Source: Neelides folsomi (taxonomy: Eukaryota > Arthropoda > Collembola > Neelipleona > Neelidae). Taken from it: a stretch of 64,000 nt of DNA. Below, piece by piece: positions 1 to 10,721 of the stretch. The DNA is taken from positions 21,618-85,617 of the forward strand of contig JAQGBZ010000276.1 of NCBI GenBank assembly GCA_034687125.1, read 5' to 3'. Made by a program: the position numbers and the translations under genes. The notes below the pieces were generated by a model. That model was not told the origin of the DNA, made no database searches, and saw only the letters and a list, made by a program, of their open reading frames with translations. Every line of letters starts with the position of its first letter. Positions within the stretch are counted from its first letter, which is position 1.

Positions 1-3000
1 ATCTCCCAATGACAAGAGCCAATTGCAAATCGTTCAATTTGGACATACAAACTTCAAGAGCATCTTTCAAAGATCCGGCTAGCAAAAAGAAAGCAGCCGC
101 ATGTTCAAATCTTTGTTTTCCAAGAAGTGCATAAGCATTTTTAAGAGCTGCCTTCCGCCATCGTTCCTGAGAAAAGTCGTTTGAGAAAAATGCGACCATT
201 TTATCATCTCGCTTTGAACGATACAAGCCCCACAAAAGAGATTTCTTCTTCATGGCCAAGTAAAACAGAGCGGCGTCCATTGGATCTGTATCTTTCTGAT
301 AAGCAGACTTTCCCAATTTTTCAGCCACCGTCCTTATGGATGTGTAAGATCTGAGCCAAAACCCAAGACCCAATTCTCTTAACTGGCTCCATGTCACTTC
401 GCCTTTTTGGTATGGTGGAATAAGAGTCAAAAGATCTTCTTGGCATTCTGAATGGAATGCCCAAACCACATCTGAGCTCTCAACTCCAACCTTTTGAAGT
501 GACGCCCTTTGACCAGGTGGCAGACATCTGACGAGATAACTATACTGTTTCACGACAATCAAAAATTTCAATCCACATTCATCCAGCGAATCTGAAAAAT
601 TGAATTAATTATTAACTTTTATTTACTGATATGATTAAATTATTTGAAACTAATTATACGGATAGATTCAGTGTTTATATTCGATTTACCTGGCGTTCCA
701 TCATGAAGAGCTTTATTGACTGGTTCAGCATGAGCTTGATCAAGTCTCGTTCCAATGCTGGCAACAGTATCAGCCAATGCAAGGAGATGCATTTGATCCA
801 AACTTGTCATTCCGGGAAGTTGAGTGTGCGTTAGAACCCTTGACAAAACCCTCGCTTGTCTCACTCCGAAAGTGAGCGGTTGAGAATCTCCAACTGACGT
901 GGACCTTCGTCTGGACCTTCCTCCTCCACCACCTTCTTCCTCATCTCCAATATCGTCGAACACGGTTTCATCTAACGGATCATCAATACTTTCTCCAGAG
1001 AACAATTCATTGTAATCTCGACTTTTATCCTCAGAAATGACTTGTCTTGTCTCTTGGTCGGCTGACAAAAGCATCCAAAGAGGCAAAGGCGGAATTGATC
1101 TCCCACCAAAGGAACTTGCAAGCTCTTCAGGAGCCACGACAATAGAGTTTCTATGTTCGAGGGGTGAAGGTGGGGTTGCAACTGCGAAGGACAAACCACG
1201 AGATCTGGAACGTCCTCTTACTTCATCTGCATCTCCAGTGGATGAAAAGGAATTGGCACGTTTAACTCCAGGACCGCCCATGCATCTCACGAGATGAGCA
1301 AGAATCAATCGAACCCATCGAACTTTCCCGGAATTTAACATCTCCATTAGTTGGCCTGGGTGGTATTGGGGAAGGACGGGGAATAAACGCCGAGTTTGTT
1401 CAAATATTCCAGCTCCTCCACTGGCCAAGCTTCGTAATCCTTCTTCTTTACCCGTACTGCTGCTTTTTGTCAAAGCTCCACGAACTTCCTATATTTCAAA
1501 CAGATATTTGAAATGAATTAATAATTTGATTTACAATTGCATCATAATATGAATATGAACTAATATCAACTCACATTTAATGAATCAAGATCCCATTGGG
1601 AGTAAACTTGCATTTCATTCCTCATTGCAACGAGACAAACGGCATGAACGAAACCGAATGTAACCGGCAGTGGAGTTAGCCCATCGGCTGAAGATAAATT
1701 GAAAATATGAAGCGGTCGCCATGCTCGAATTGAATTGCTACTCTCCACTGCCGCAACATGAGCAAAAAGTCGTAGGGTATCGGCAAGGGCAAGTGCTAAA
1801 ATTTGCTCAGCATCATGCCGAGGGACAAATTCCAAATGAACATGATCCATAGAAGAAGACACGGGAAGTGTGATGGAATCTTCCTGAGCCCAACTTGTTC
1901 CACCACTCGACTCGCATTCCCAAATCCCCACAATGAGATTTTCATCAATGGACACAGCAGTTGATACTCTTCCACTATACGCAGCGCTCGCCTGTAATTA
2001 ATTATTTTTATATTTTACAAATACATTAGACATTAATATAGTACCAACAACTACATGTGAGAGAAATGGTGTACTGTTAAACTATAAACTATTAAATAAA
2101 TAAAGATTAATATAATAATAAAAATAAATAAATTACTTGGAGTAGTTTTCCTTCAATAGGAATAGGAATAGACAAGGTGTTCCATAATTGGAAAGCAAAT
2201 GAATCGTTTTCATTCTTTCTCAATTTCCAGAGGTAAACAGCAGTTGGAGTTGTAGCGAGAAGAGCCGCCGTTGACCCACAAACTAAATGACCTCCACACG
2301 AAGAGAATTTGGCATTGGCTCCAGTGGGCAATGACTCCTCTAAAATCTTTTCGCTTTTCATCCTGAGGAATGAAGAGGGTTTGGGAGGAAGCGGCTCTTC
2401 TTCTTCACCAATAACAACCCCACTCGTCCACACTTCCAGTCTCCAAACTCGAACGACATGTTCTTCAGAAACAACGACAACATGGAACGACTCCTTATAA
2501 TCGCTACTTCCACGTCCACTTCCATCTCCTTCTTCGCGATAAACTTGAATGAATGACACTTCTTGTACTTCCTACAATCCAATTAATTTAAACATTAAAT
2601 TAAGTTTATTTGGATTTGGATTTGGATTTTTAAACAAATGATGTACAAATATCAATTAGTATTATGGTGAGAAAATAAGTATTTAAAACATTTAAAAATT
2701 ACAAATCTGTCGATCCTCTCAAGCTGTAAAATACATCCAGGTCTCGATGTTGATTGTTGGCTCACAATTGCAAATAAGTCAGGCTCACTAGGGAGAAATC
2801 CTTCATCTCCAGTTTCACCATGAAGTGATGACATGGAACTCGAACTTGACAAGCTCACAACTGAATCCTTAATGAATGTTTAAATTAAATAAATTAGCAT
2901 TATGATTCATTAAACATTATTTGATACAAAAGCGTGAAGAAACTCAAAAACTAATGTTTATGGTACTTGGAATGTTTTAAAATAATAAAATTTATGTATT

Positions 3001-6000
3001 GGTACATTGAGTGACGCTTTTCTCTTCCGTGATAATGTCGAGACTTCAGCAAGCAAATTTGTTGCGTCGAGGACGGCTTGGTAAACTCTCAAAGCTTCTC
3101 CGTCTGATGCAACGAAGGCCGCAGAGGATGAAAAGAGCGTTGAAGCCGGGAGAAGACCAGGAACCCATGCGACATGAGAAAAAGCTCCTTGGACGGCGGA
3201 ATGCATCCGAGCGACTTCAACGGCTCCACCAGCCCGACACAGGGGACCGATCGGATCAACTCGCCACAAAATTAATTCTGATGAATAAGGATTTCCCTCA
3301 GGACCTTCTGGACCAGACTGAGAGGCAGCAGTGAGGACTAATGGCAAAACAGGATGGCACACCATTTCTCTCACTTTAAACCTAATTAATAAAATATTTT
3401 TTAAAGAATTTAATGAAGCATTTAATTATCAGATAATTATTTATAAATGTTGAAGACATATGTGTTAAAATATACCTATGACCAGATGCTCTTTTAGCAT
3501 GTGCGACATTGAGGACTTGAGAAAATTTAGAATCTTCTGTAAAAGATAGGGTCCATAAATTCAAAGATCCATTATGGTGCTTGGTCATCATAGCGGCTCT
3601 ATTAGAGGCGAGTGGTTCGAGAGGAAAGAGGAACAAATGTTGAGATGACATGGAAGAAGCATCTGCCACTGGAATGGCTTGAGGAATGCAGGAATCAAAT
3701 GAGACCACTGCTTGGCGGAATTTCCCAGGGCTCCATTCATCCAACCACTCCAAGTGCCAAACAAGAAGACTTCCATCAATTGGATGAAGGCTCACGAGTA
3801 GATCCGGAGAACGATGCCATTCTCTCAACAATCCTTCTAATTTCTTATCAAGACCTTCATTCCCATCGCTTTCACTTAAATTTGAGCCACCGGATGATTG
3901 GCCTGAACTTGCTTCACTTCCTTCACATTCACCTACAATCATTTAATCAACTCATTATAAAAGTCACAACTTTATAAAATCATCTCATGGGTGGTTTTAA
4001 AAAATCATGAATGTTTTACCATCTTGGGTTTGTGAGTGATCATCAGGAGTTTCCCCTCGCTCCGCCGCTCTTCTGCACATTTCCCCTAGTATAATTTCAG
4101 CCTGATGAGTAAAGTACATTTCCTTGTTGTTGAGCCAGAAGAGCCGGAAGTTATGATGTTTGAGTGGAGGGACGAGCGGAATGTCGCTCTCCGCATTGAT
4201 ACTCCCTGCCAAGTGAAAGTGGACGGAGACTCCATGGTTCAATATGTGAGATCCAGAGTAGTCCAAATGGGGAATGTTCGTCGCGGGGCCTCCAGGAAGC
4301 CCGGGCAATCCACCCACTCCAACCAGAGGCAACGGAAGGACACTGCTAATCAGCCCTTCTTTCCCATGTTCTCTCCCGTGCTTTTTAAGATGGAAACACG
4401 CTCTGAAAATAAACAGAACAAAAACATAAAATTATAAAAACATTACAATAATTAAAGGACTTCAATCAATCTCAAGTTTACAAAGTCGTAAGTCGTAAAG
4501 GAAGATTAAAATATAGACTCAAGAGTGAAAGCAGAACAATGATCAACCGTCTGGACACAATGGAGGGGTTCATTGAAAGCGATAGTGGATTCCTGAGCGG
4601 CTCGTTTAACATCTTTGGAACGATCGGAAATTTAGGAGTCGTTCTCACGGCCGTGTTCGGCATTGTCTTCCTTTTAATCGTTTTCACTATAGTTTTTCAT
4701 GCCTTGGTTGAAGAGAGATCGGATCATAGCCAAGCCTATGCCGCCGTTCAAAGGCATCTCGAGAGCCCACAGCAAGTCTTTCATATTCCACCCAACTCGA
4801 CAAGTACGTTTTATTATTTTATTCATAAACTCTTCATTACTCATATAAAAAAGTAGCTGAAGACTTAAGCCCCGTAAATCTCCTCATATTTCAGCACAAT
4901 TTGCATAATTAAAAATGTTTCTTTATTTCGGCTTTATAGCTACCTTCACCGTTGCAGGAGGATATATTCAGAACATAGGGTAAGCTCATGAAAAATAACT
5001 TTTTTGAAAATAATATACTTTTATTAATAAATTACATTATTATAGTTTAAAATGAGCATTATTTATGTTAATTTTAATCAATAAAAGGATTGTAATTTTT
5101 ATTCTTGTTCAAAAGGAGTGTGCCCTACGGAACTAGTGCAAGAACAAGATCCTGTACAAGTCTAGGGAATGAATAAATAAATACAAAATATTATTTATGC
5201 ACAATTGTATGCCCTCAAAGCGTTAATATTAAGAATCCAATATGCTAGTTAAATATATATTATTATGTAATTCTCCCAATTCCTCATTTGTATGTATGTA
5301 ATCATTCTAATAATTTATTTTCTCATTGAAGAGACCAAGTGTTTGAATAAAAAGTATTCTCGTTGAAATATAACTCCAACAATAACTGGCTAAATTGAAT
5401 TTGAACCCATCGAAAAATTTCGTGAGCTTCTAGTCGAAATGGGCTAAATAAAATGTTAAAGGAGGAAAGTTGATATGAGAGAGGATCGAAATTCTCAAGG
5501 GAGCTGCCTGGTCAATTTCTCCAGAGAGGAATCAGACATTCCACCACGGAGGCACGAGAGGAGTCTTCTTAGAAAAGTTCGTGAGTTAGGGGAGTTATGA
5601 GGAATATGCGAGAAGGTTCGGAAAGCGAGAAGATAATTGAAGGAAAAGGAGGAGTTGAAGGATTTCCCAAACTTCAAAAGCCTCCAGAGAGAATTCTCAT
5701 TTGATCTCATCATTGAAATTAAAAGTTCGATTTCTTTTCATATTAACTAAAAAAGAAGTCATCCTGAATTTCCTCCGGATTCTTTCTCGAACCATGGCTT
5801 CATTTCCACCTATAATCATTCCGCCTACTGCGACACATACTTCCACAGTTAGTTAAATATAATAAGCATAATATTGTAGTTCATAATGTTTCATAATACG
5901 ATAATTCAAAATTATGTTCGTTCTATTTTTGAAAATTATAGATCATCTTCTTACATGGCCTCGGGGACACAGGGTATATTTCATATTGGATGAAAGATAA

Positions 6001-8651
6001 ATTTTACTTTATAATTAAATAATTTCGAAAGCTAAATAATGATTGACGATAATCATACATTGCAGCCATGGGTGGGCGGAGGAAATTGCCGACTTGAAGC
6101 CCGAACATTCAAAGCTCATATGCCCAACTGCGTAAGTGATCAATGCGATTCTTTCGCAATACGTCTATTAAATAAAGATCCAGAGGATATAATGTAAAAT
6201 GGGAAACATGAACCCAAGACATGGCGTGTCTCCTTATCGTGCAATTTAGAAAAAAATTCTCAATTTCTTTTAAGCTATAATAGTAAAATTTTAAATCCTT
6301 TATGCCAAATATAAAATCCAATCTTTTATATTAGTTCGTGTACATTTGGCACATTTGTAATAATACAATTTTCGTATTATTAATGCATATTAAACTTCAG
6401 AATAATGAAAATGAATGGCTAAACTCAATTTCTTCTTTACTTATTATACCTGAATATTACCTAAAGAATTTTATACACGTGACCATTTCCTTATTATCTT
6501 GAGGATATCTTTAATCACTCATTGAAATCTACAGAATTGAAGTGAAATCCATCACGCTCCTTTTCCCCCAATTTCGCTGTTAAAACCGCTCAATAAAAGA
6601 GGAAAATTGAAGGAATGTGGGTTTTGTGCAATTTACAGGGAAAGTCGAGCCGTGACAATGAACGGCGGTGCCGTAATGCCTACATGGTTTGACCTTCGTT
6701 CTCGTGACAAAGGATCTTCCGATGAAGATATAGAAGGAATTCTTGCAGCCCGAGCTCTCATCGATTCAATGATCGAGGCAGAGGTGACAAGTGGAATTTC
6801 GCCCAATCGAATCATTGTAGGAGGATTTAGTCAAGGAGCCGCTTTATCTCTCTACACTGGTTTGACTGGAAAGGAGATTGGGGGAGTCATATGCATGTCT
6901 GGGTATATTCCAGCTAGAGAATCAATTGAATGGGACAAGGTTCTCAAACCACATGTGCTTATGTGTCATGGAAAAAGAGATCCTGTTGTTCCATTTGAAT
7001 GGGGATTTAAATGTGCCGAGCGTCTTCGTCCACTATTGCCTCATTTCACGTTTAAAGAATATGAAAATTTGGATCATTCCTCTTCACCAAAAGAAATGAG
7101 AGATGTAGAGGCATTCATAAAATCGCTACTCCCTCCGATTTAAACACAAGCTCTAATTGACCAAAAACGACGGAAGGAATAAATGAATAAAAATAAATAT
7201 TACTCTACATTGTTATCATTTGCCCTTAATTAATTTTTCACGCTAAACGGTTAATTGTGAACATTGATGATGAATAAATTAAATTTTGGCTTACTTCACA
7301 TGTTGGAGCCTCTTGGCAATTCTATGTTTATGCGTCCGTTGGAATTTTGGATCGGCCGTTTGAAGGTCACGAGAGAGCGAGAGAGAAAAACCGTCTTCTG
7401 GAATGACTGTCTCTGTCCATACTCGACAAATCTTGTCGAGGCAGCTCGTTATTATTGCATTAAACACTGCTCCTCTTTAATTAAATATAAATCAAATGTC
7501 AATTATAATTATAAGAGAATTTAATTATAGTAGTGGGTGATGGAAAGGAAATGTTACTTTGGCATGTATTTGCTCGTTTGCCTCCAAGAGAATCCTGTCA
7601 CGGCACGAGGGTGAGCGAGGTAGACGAACCCATAAGTCACCTTGTCAGGAGTTGGTGAAAACCCTAAATATGAATAATTAATTGTATGATTTATAGAATT
7701 GTAAATATAAATTGTGAAATGGCTAGCTATATGATAAAAGAAAGGCCAAATTAGCTTACTTGTGATAGGGTACCAAATTTTGACAAGTCGGTCGAATTTT
7801 CCAGCCGTTGCAAAAAGCGAAGAGTCGGGAGAAAAGGAAAGAAATTGGACTTCTGTCGCGATTCCGACTTTCCATACACATTCCCAATTGTCTGATTCGA
7901 CAGAGATCTTCCAGAGTTGAAGGGACGTGCCACCCATAAGGAGACCACGACCTTCTCCATCCCAAGACAACGAATTGACTCGACATTCGCATTCAAGGAC
8001 GGAACTCTCTTTCCAGCGATAGTTCAATAGCTATAAATTATAAAAAAATAATCAGTCTTGTCTTATTCAATAACGGTGTTCAATAAACCAAAATGTTATC
8101 CTAATAATAAATACATAAATAAAGGAATAGTAAAATACTAAAAGGAAAAAACTTACAGGATTCTCTTCGGAATGAGGTTCATCGGCGATGAGAAATGGCT
8201 CAAATATTTTAATCTTATTCTGATAGGCTGCGGCGATCTTCCCCGATTCCGGAGAACAATGGACACATGATATTTGGATGTGGGCGGTTCCAGGGAGGAT
8301 TTGGACTCTTTGGAAATCGAAAGAGAGAATGACAAGATTGCAGCCCGATGCATACGCCTGAAACAATTCCAAATAAATTAAATATTAAATAAACAATATA
8401 ATTATAAAATATATTTGGTAATTTCGAGTATTTTAAAATGAATCACATGTATAATCTCCTTATATTAAAAATGTTAACATGTGACAATAGTGTGAAGAGT
8501 ATAAATAAATAAAGTGTAAAATGAGACACGGAGTTGAAGGTGGAAGAAATGAAATATTTACAAGGAATGAATTCCCATCGATGTTCCCGAGTGAGAATGA
8601 CCTGTCACCAGGGTTGACTGCCCCGGAGAGGATCTGATGGGCAGTTGCCAT
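1..8651 (-). CDS. DMXL2: DmX-like / Rabconnectin-3 alpha (RAVE subunit), 3' end outside window
   Basis: Large WD-repeat protein of the RAVE/Rabconnectin-3 complex, which promotes V-ATPase assembly on endosomes and synaptic vesicles. Thirteen exons join in phase (given in transcription order): 8651-8562, 8357-8157, 8030-7760, 7663-7558, 7474-7295, 4402-4020, 3932-3476, 3381-3006, 2867-2703, 2571-2137, 1991-1575, 1488-690, 591-1. They give about 1,490 residues, roughly half of the family's ~3,000. The start at 8651 is supported by MATAHQILSGAVNPGD, the family N-terminus. Other diagnostic stretches are FVYLAHPRAVTGFSWR, FRLFWLNNKEMYFT and, near the left edge, LLTLIPPYQKGEVTWSQLRE followed by MDAALFYLAMKKKSLLWGLY, from the conserved Rav1/DmX core. 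The 2.9 kb intron 4403-7294 is far larger than the others and contains two genes on the opposite strand. Family assignment is very sure; exon edges were set by eye. The gene continues beyond position 1. Confidence 0.93.
4539..5176 (+). CDS. Small single-pass membrane protein, nested in DmX intron (unrecognised family)
   Basis: Three exons (4539-4803, 4940-4979, 5116-5176) join in phase to an open frame of 121 residues. After a short acidic N-terminus comes one strong transmembrane helix at about residues 27-54 (core VVLTAVFGIVFLLIVFTIVF), then a polar tail ending in RTRSCTSLGNE. The stop is followed at once by AATAAA-type sequence (5172-5180). A second in-frame ATG lies 7 codons downstream (MEGF) and could be the real start. 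I do not recognise the family. The first exon is the best supported; the 40 bp second exon rests on splice signals and phase only, and an alternative acceptor at 4892 would end the protein after four more residues. The gene lies wholly inside a DmX intron on the opposite strand. Confidence 0.6.
5794..7143 (+). CDS. LYPLA: Acyl-protein thioesterase (LYPLA family), nested in DmX intron
   Basis: Serine hydrolase of the alpha/beta fold that removes palmitate and other acyl groups from cytosolic-face proteins and lysophospholipids. Four exons (5794-5847, 5942-5973, 6066-6131, 6639-7143) join in phase to 218 residues, the family's usual size (about 220-230). Visible landmarks: HGLGDTGHGWAE (oxyanion region), the nucleophile motif GFSQG with Ser115, Asp165 in RDPVVP, His197 in NLDHSS, and the C-terminal FIKSLLPPI. 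All three catalytic residues are present. The N-terminus MASFPP lacks the Cys2 that is palmitoylated in vertebrate APT1. The gene is on the plus strand inside the 2.9 kb intron of the minus-strand DmX gene, about 620 bp after the other nested gene. LYPLA1 versus LYPLA2 cannot be decided. Confidence 0.92.
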
Positions 8652-9160
8652 TTGAAATAAATTAAATATCGGGAGACCCGGGTCACCCGAACACGGCGGG
8701 ACTTGTTTTGCCTCTGATGTGAAATCTCGAACTGGAGCGGGAAGAAAATGTGCCACGCCCCCATCGATCGCCTCCCACTCCCCACTTTCCCTCACTCTCT
8801 CCGATGCTTTTCTCCCACCGTTTCATATTTTATTCAAAGGCCGTTAGTTAAATAATTAAATAAATTACTATTTGCACAACCGGATTTATAAGAACAATGT
8901 GAAGATGAAGACCCTTTCCTTGCATCCCATTATGAATTTTAATTTGGAATTACAAGCTTCATAATAATTAAAAATCTCATTTTGAGTTTGAACATGCACA
9001 AAGGTAATTTGCTTTTCTTTACTTTCTTCATTTACTTTCATCATTAGGTAATAATTAAAACATAATGGGGAACTGATTTGCTTACAAGATTTTCCTCATG
9101 TTGTACTACCATTAATTTAAGAGTTAACAGTGAATTTTAATTAATGATTACGATCGATTG
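8652..9160. other. Intergenic, DmX upstream region
   Basis: About 0.5 kb between the DmX start codon and the end of the transposase gene. The first 200 bases are richer in G+C and carry the DmX 5' leader in some form; the rest is AT-rich. I see no clear TATA box, initiator or repeat. Confidence 0.4.
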
Positions 9161-10721
9161 CTAGTAATTTTGTTTGGAAATCTTAAATCGTTCGCCGTTC
9201 ATCTCAATGCATTTTTCGAGTCTTGATCGGAGTTCGTAAACGACACGTTCTAAAATATTCGGATTCGCGTTCAGTCTCTCAATTTCTGTCATGATATTTT
9301 GTCGAAGTGTTTCTTGAGAAGTTGATGGGCTATGATTCCGCTTTATATTGAATTTCAGATGGTCCCAAAGGAAGAAATCTAATGGCGTCAAATCTTGGCC
9401 TATCAGAATTCAATACAGGTTCAGACAATTTAGACTTTCATTGATTTCGATACGAGTAATGAATCTCATGTGGTAAAAGACGGATTATTAGTTCAGTTGA
9501 GTGATTTTAGAAGTTGGGATATACTTTTAGCCGGCCAGACATAATCCTTTGTTCCAATTGCCATTAAACGAGAATCGAAAGTTTTCTTCAAGAAGGTCAG
9601 GCTGAATTTTGTTCTGTGTGGTGGAGCACCTAATTATTTCAATAGAAGTGTAAGTTGGAAAATAAATGTATTTTATATATCCTATTAAACTTATGCAAGA
9701 TTTATATTCCTTATTTTAACTTTCAATATCTACAGATGGTAAGTATAGAATAGAATAGTATCCACAAAATTAAGGTCTAAAGTTTCAAAGCTCAGCGACG
9801 TGGGAGTCACAAATTAAATCTAACCAAATTAACTGTATAAATAATAGTGTCTAGACTTGACAAATGATTGTGGGACATAATTATTAAATAATTAGAATGA
9901 ATGAGGCCAGATGATCATATAGTAAATAGTTATAAATAGAATGATACCATCTTGTTGAAACCATATTTGATCAAGGGGAATTCCTCTCTTTTGAATTTGC
10001 GGTAGGAAATAATTATGGAGCATCCTCACGTACGAACGATCCGTAAGAAAAGAATTGAAAAAATACGGACCGATCACTTGAGAACTGCTCATCCCACACC
10101 ACACAATAGTGGGAAGACGCTCTGACTCATCGAATCTCTCAACGTAAGCTTCCGCATTCCTCGCCACTCGAAAGTTTCCCTCGTCTGAAAAAATGACTTT
10201 GTCCAATACTTCAGGTTCCTATACAATTAAATAACTTTTATTTAACCTATTAAAAATCAACTTAAAATATAAACACAAGACGTGTTACTTGAGTAGGCAT
10301 AAATTCAAATTATGGTCAAAGTTGTTTTAATGATCTAACAATTAAATAAACAACTCTGTTATTATTAGGATTTTTATCGTCTGTCTCAATGTAAAACCTT
10401 ATCGAGCAAAGCAAGGAATTTGGAGGCAAATTGAACGCGAGCTAAACAATCCTTTTGACTTAGAACTTCCAACCCGTCTGACCCTTTCCGCCTCTTCTTG
10501 GACTTTGTAGCATTAGAAGAGGATTTGTTGTAACTCCGATATTGATCCAGGAATTTCAGTTCGAGACGACTGTTAAAAAGCGTTTTAGAGGGTTTCGCGC
10601 ATTCAGCGCCCGATTCATCACATTTTAATGACCATAGCGTCCTTTCTTTCCATTTTAATACTGAGAATTTAGGAGAAGATAAAAGTGTCTTCAAAAAATG
10701 TCCACATTTTCCTTGAATCAT
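9161..10721 (-). CDS. Spliced Tc1/mariner-type transposase (DDE/D family), possibly domesticated
   Basis: DNA transposase catalytic core. Four exons (10721-10398, 10218-9948, 9629-9525, 9399-9161) join in phase through three short introns to 312 codons. The joined frame follows the arthropod mariner-like pattern: RVQFASKFLALLDK, then VIFSDEGNF with the first acidic residue, TIVWCGMSSSQVIGPYFF, IWFQQDGAPPHRT with the second, VWPAKSQDLTPLDFFLW with the third, and a C-terminal tail to FKISKQNY. About 37 residues separate the second and third acidic residues. The catalytic core shows no stop or frameshift. The first ~90 residues (Lys/Ser-rich, KSKKRRKGSD) do not look like the usual helix-turn-helix DNA-binding domain, so the true 5' end is uncertain. 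Introns are unusual for this class, whose genes are normally intronless, which makes host exaptation possible. I could not identify terminal inverted repeats by eye. Confidence 0.75.

Noticed and set aside
972-1297. Open frames antisense or out of frame with the DmX exon 690-1488
   Set aside because: Shadows of a well-supported coding exon.
5495-5713. Minus-strand 72-codon frame inside the DmX intron, considered as a DmX exon
   Set aside because: DmX exons 7295-7474 and 4020-4402 already join in phase and match the family order, leaving no room for it.
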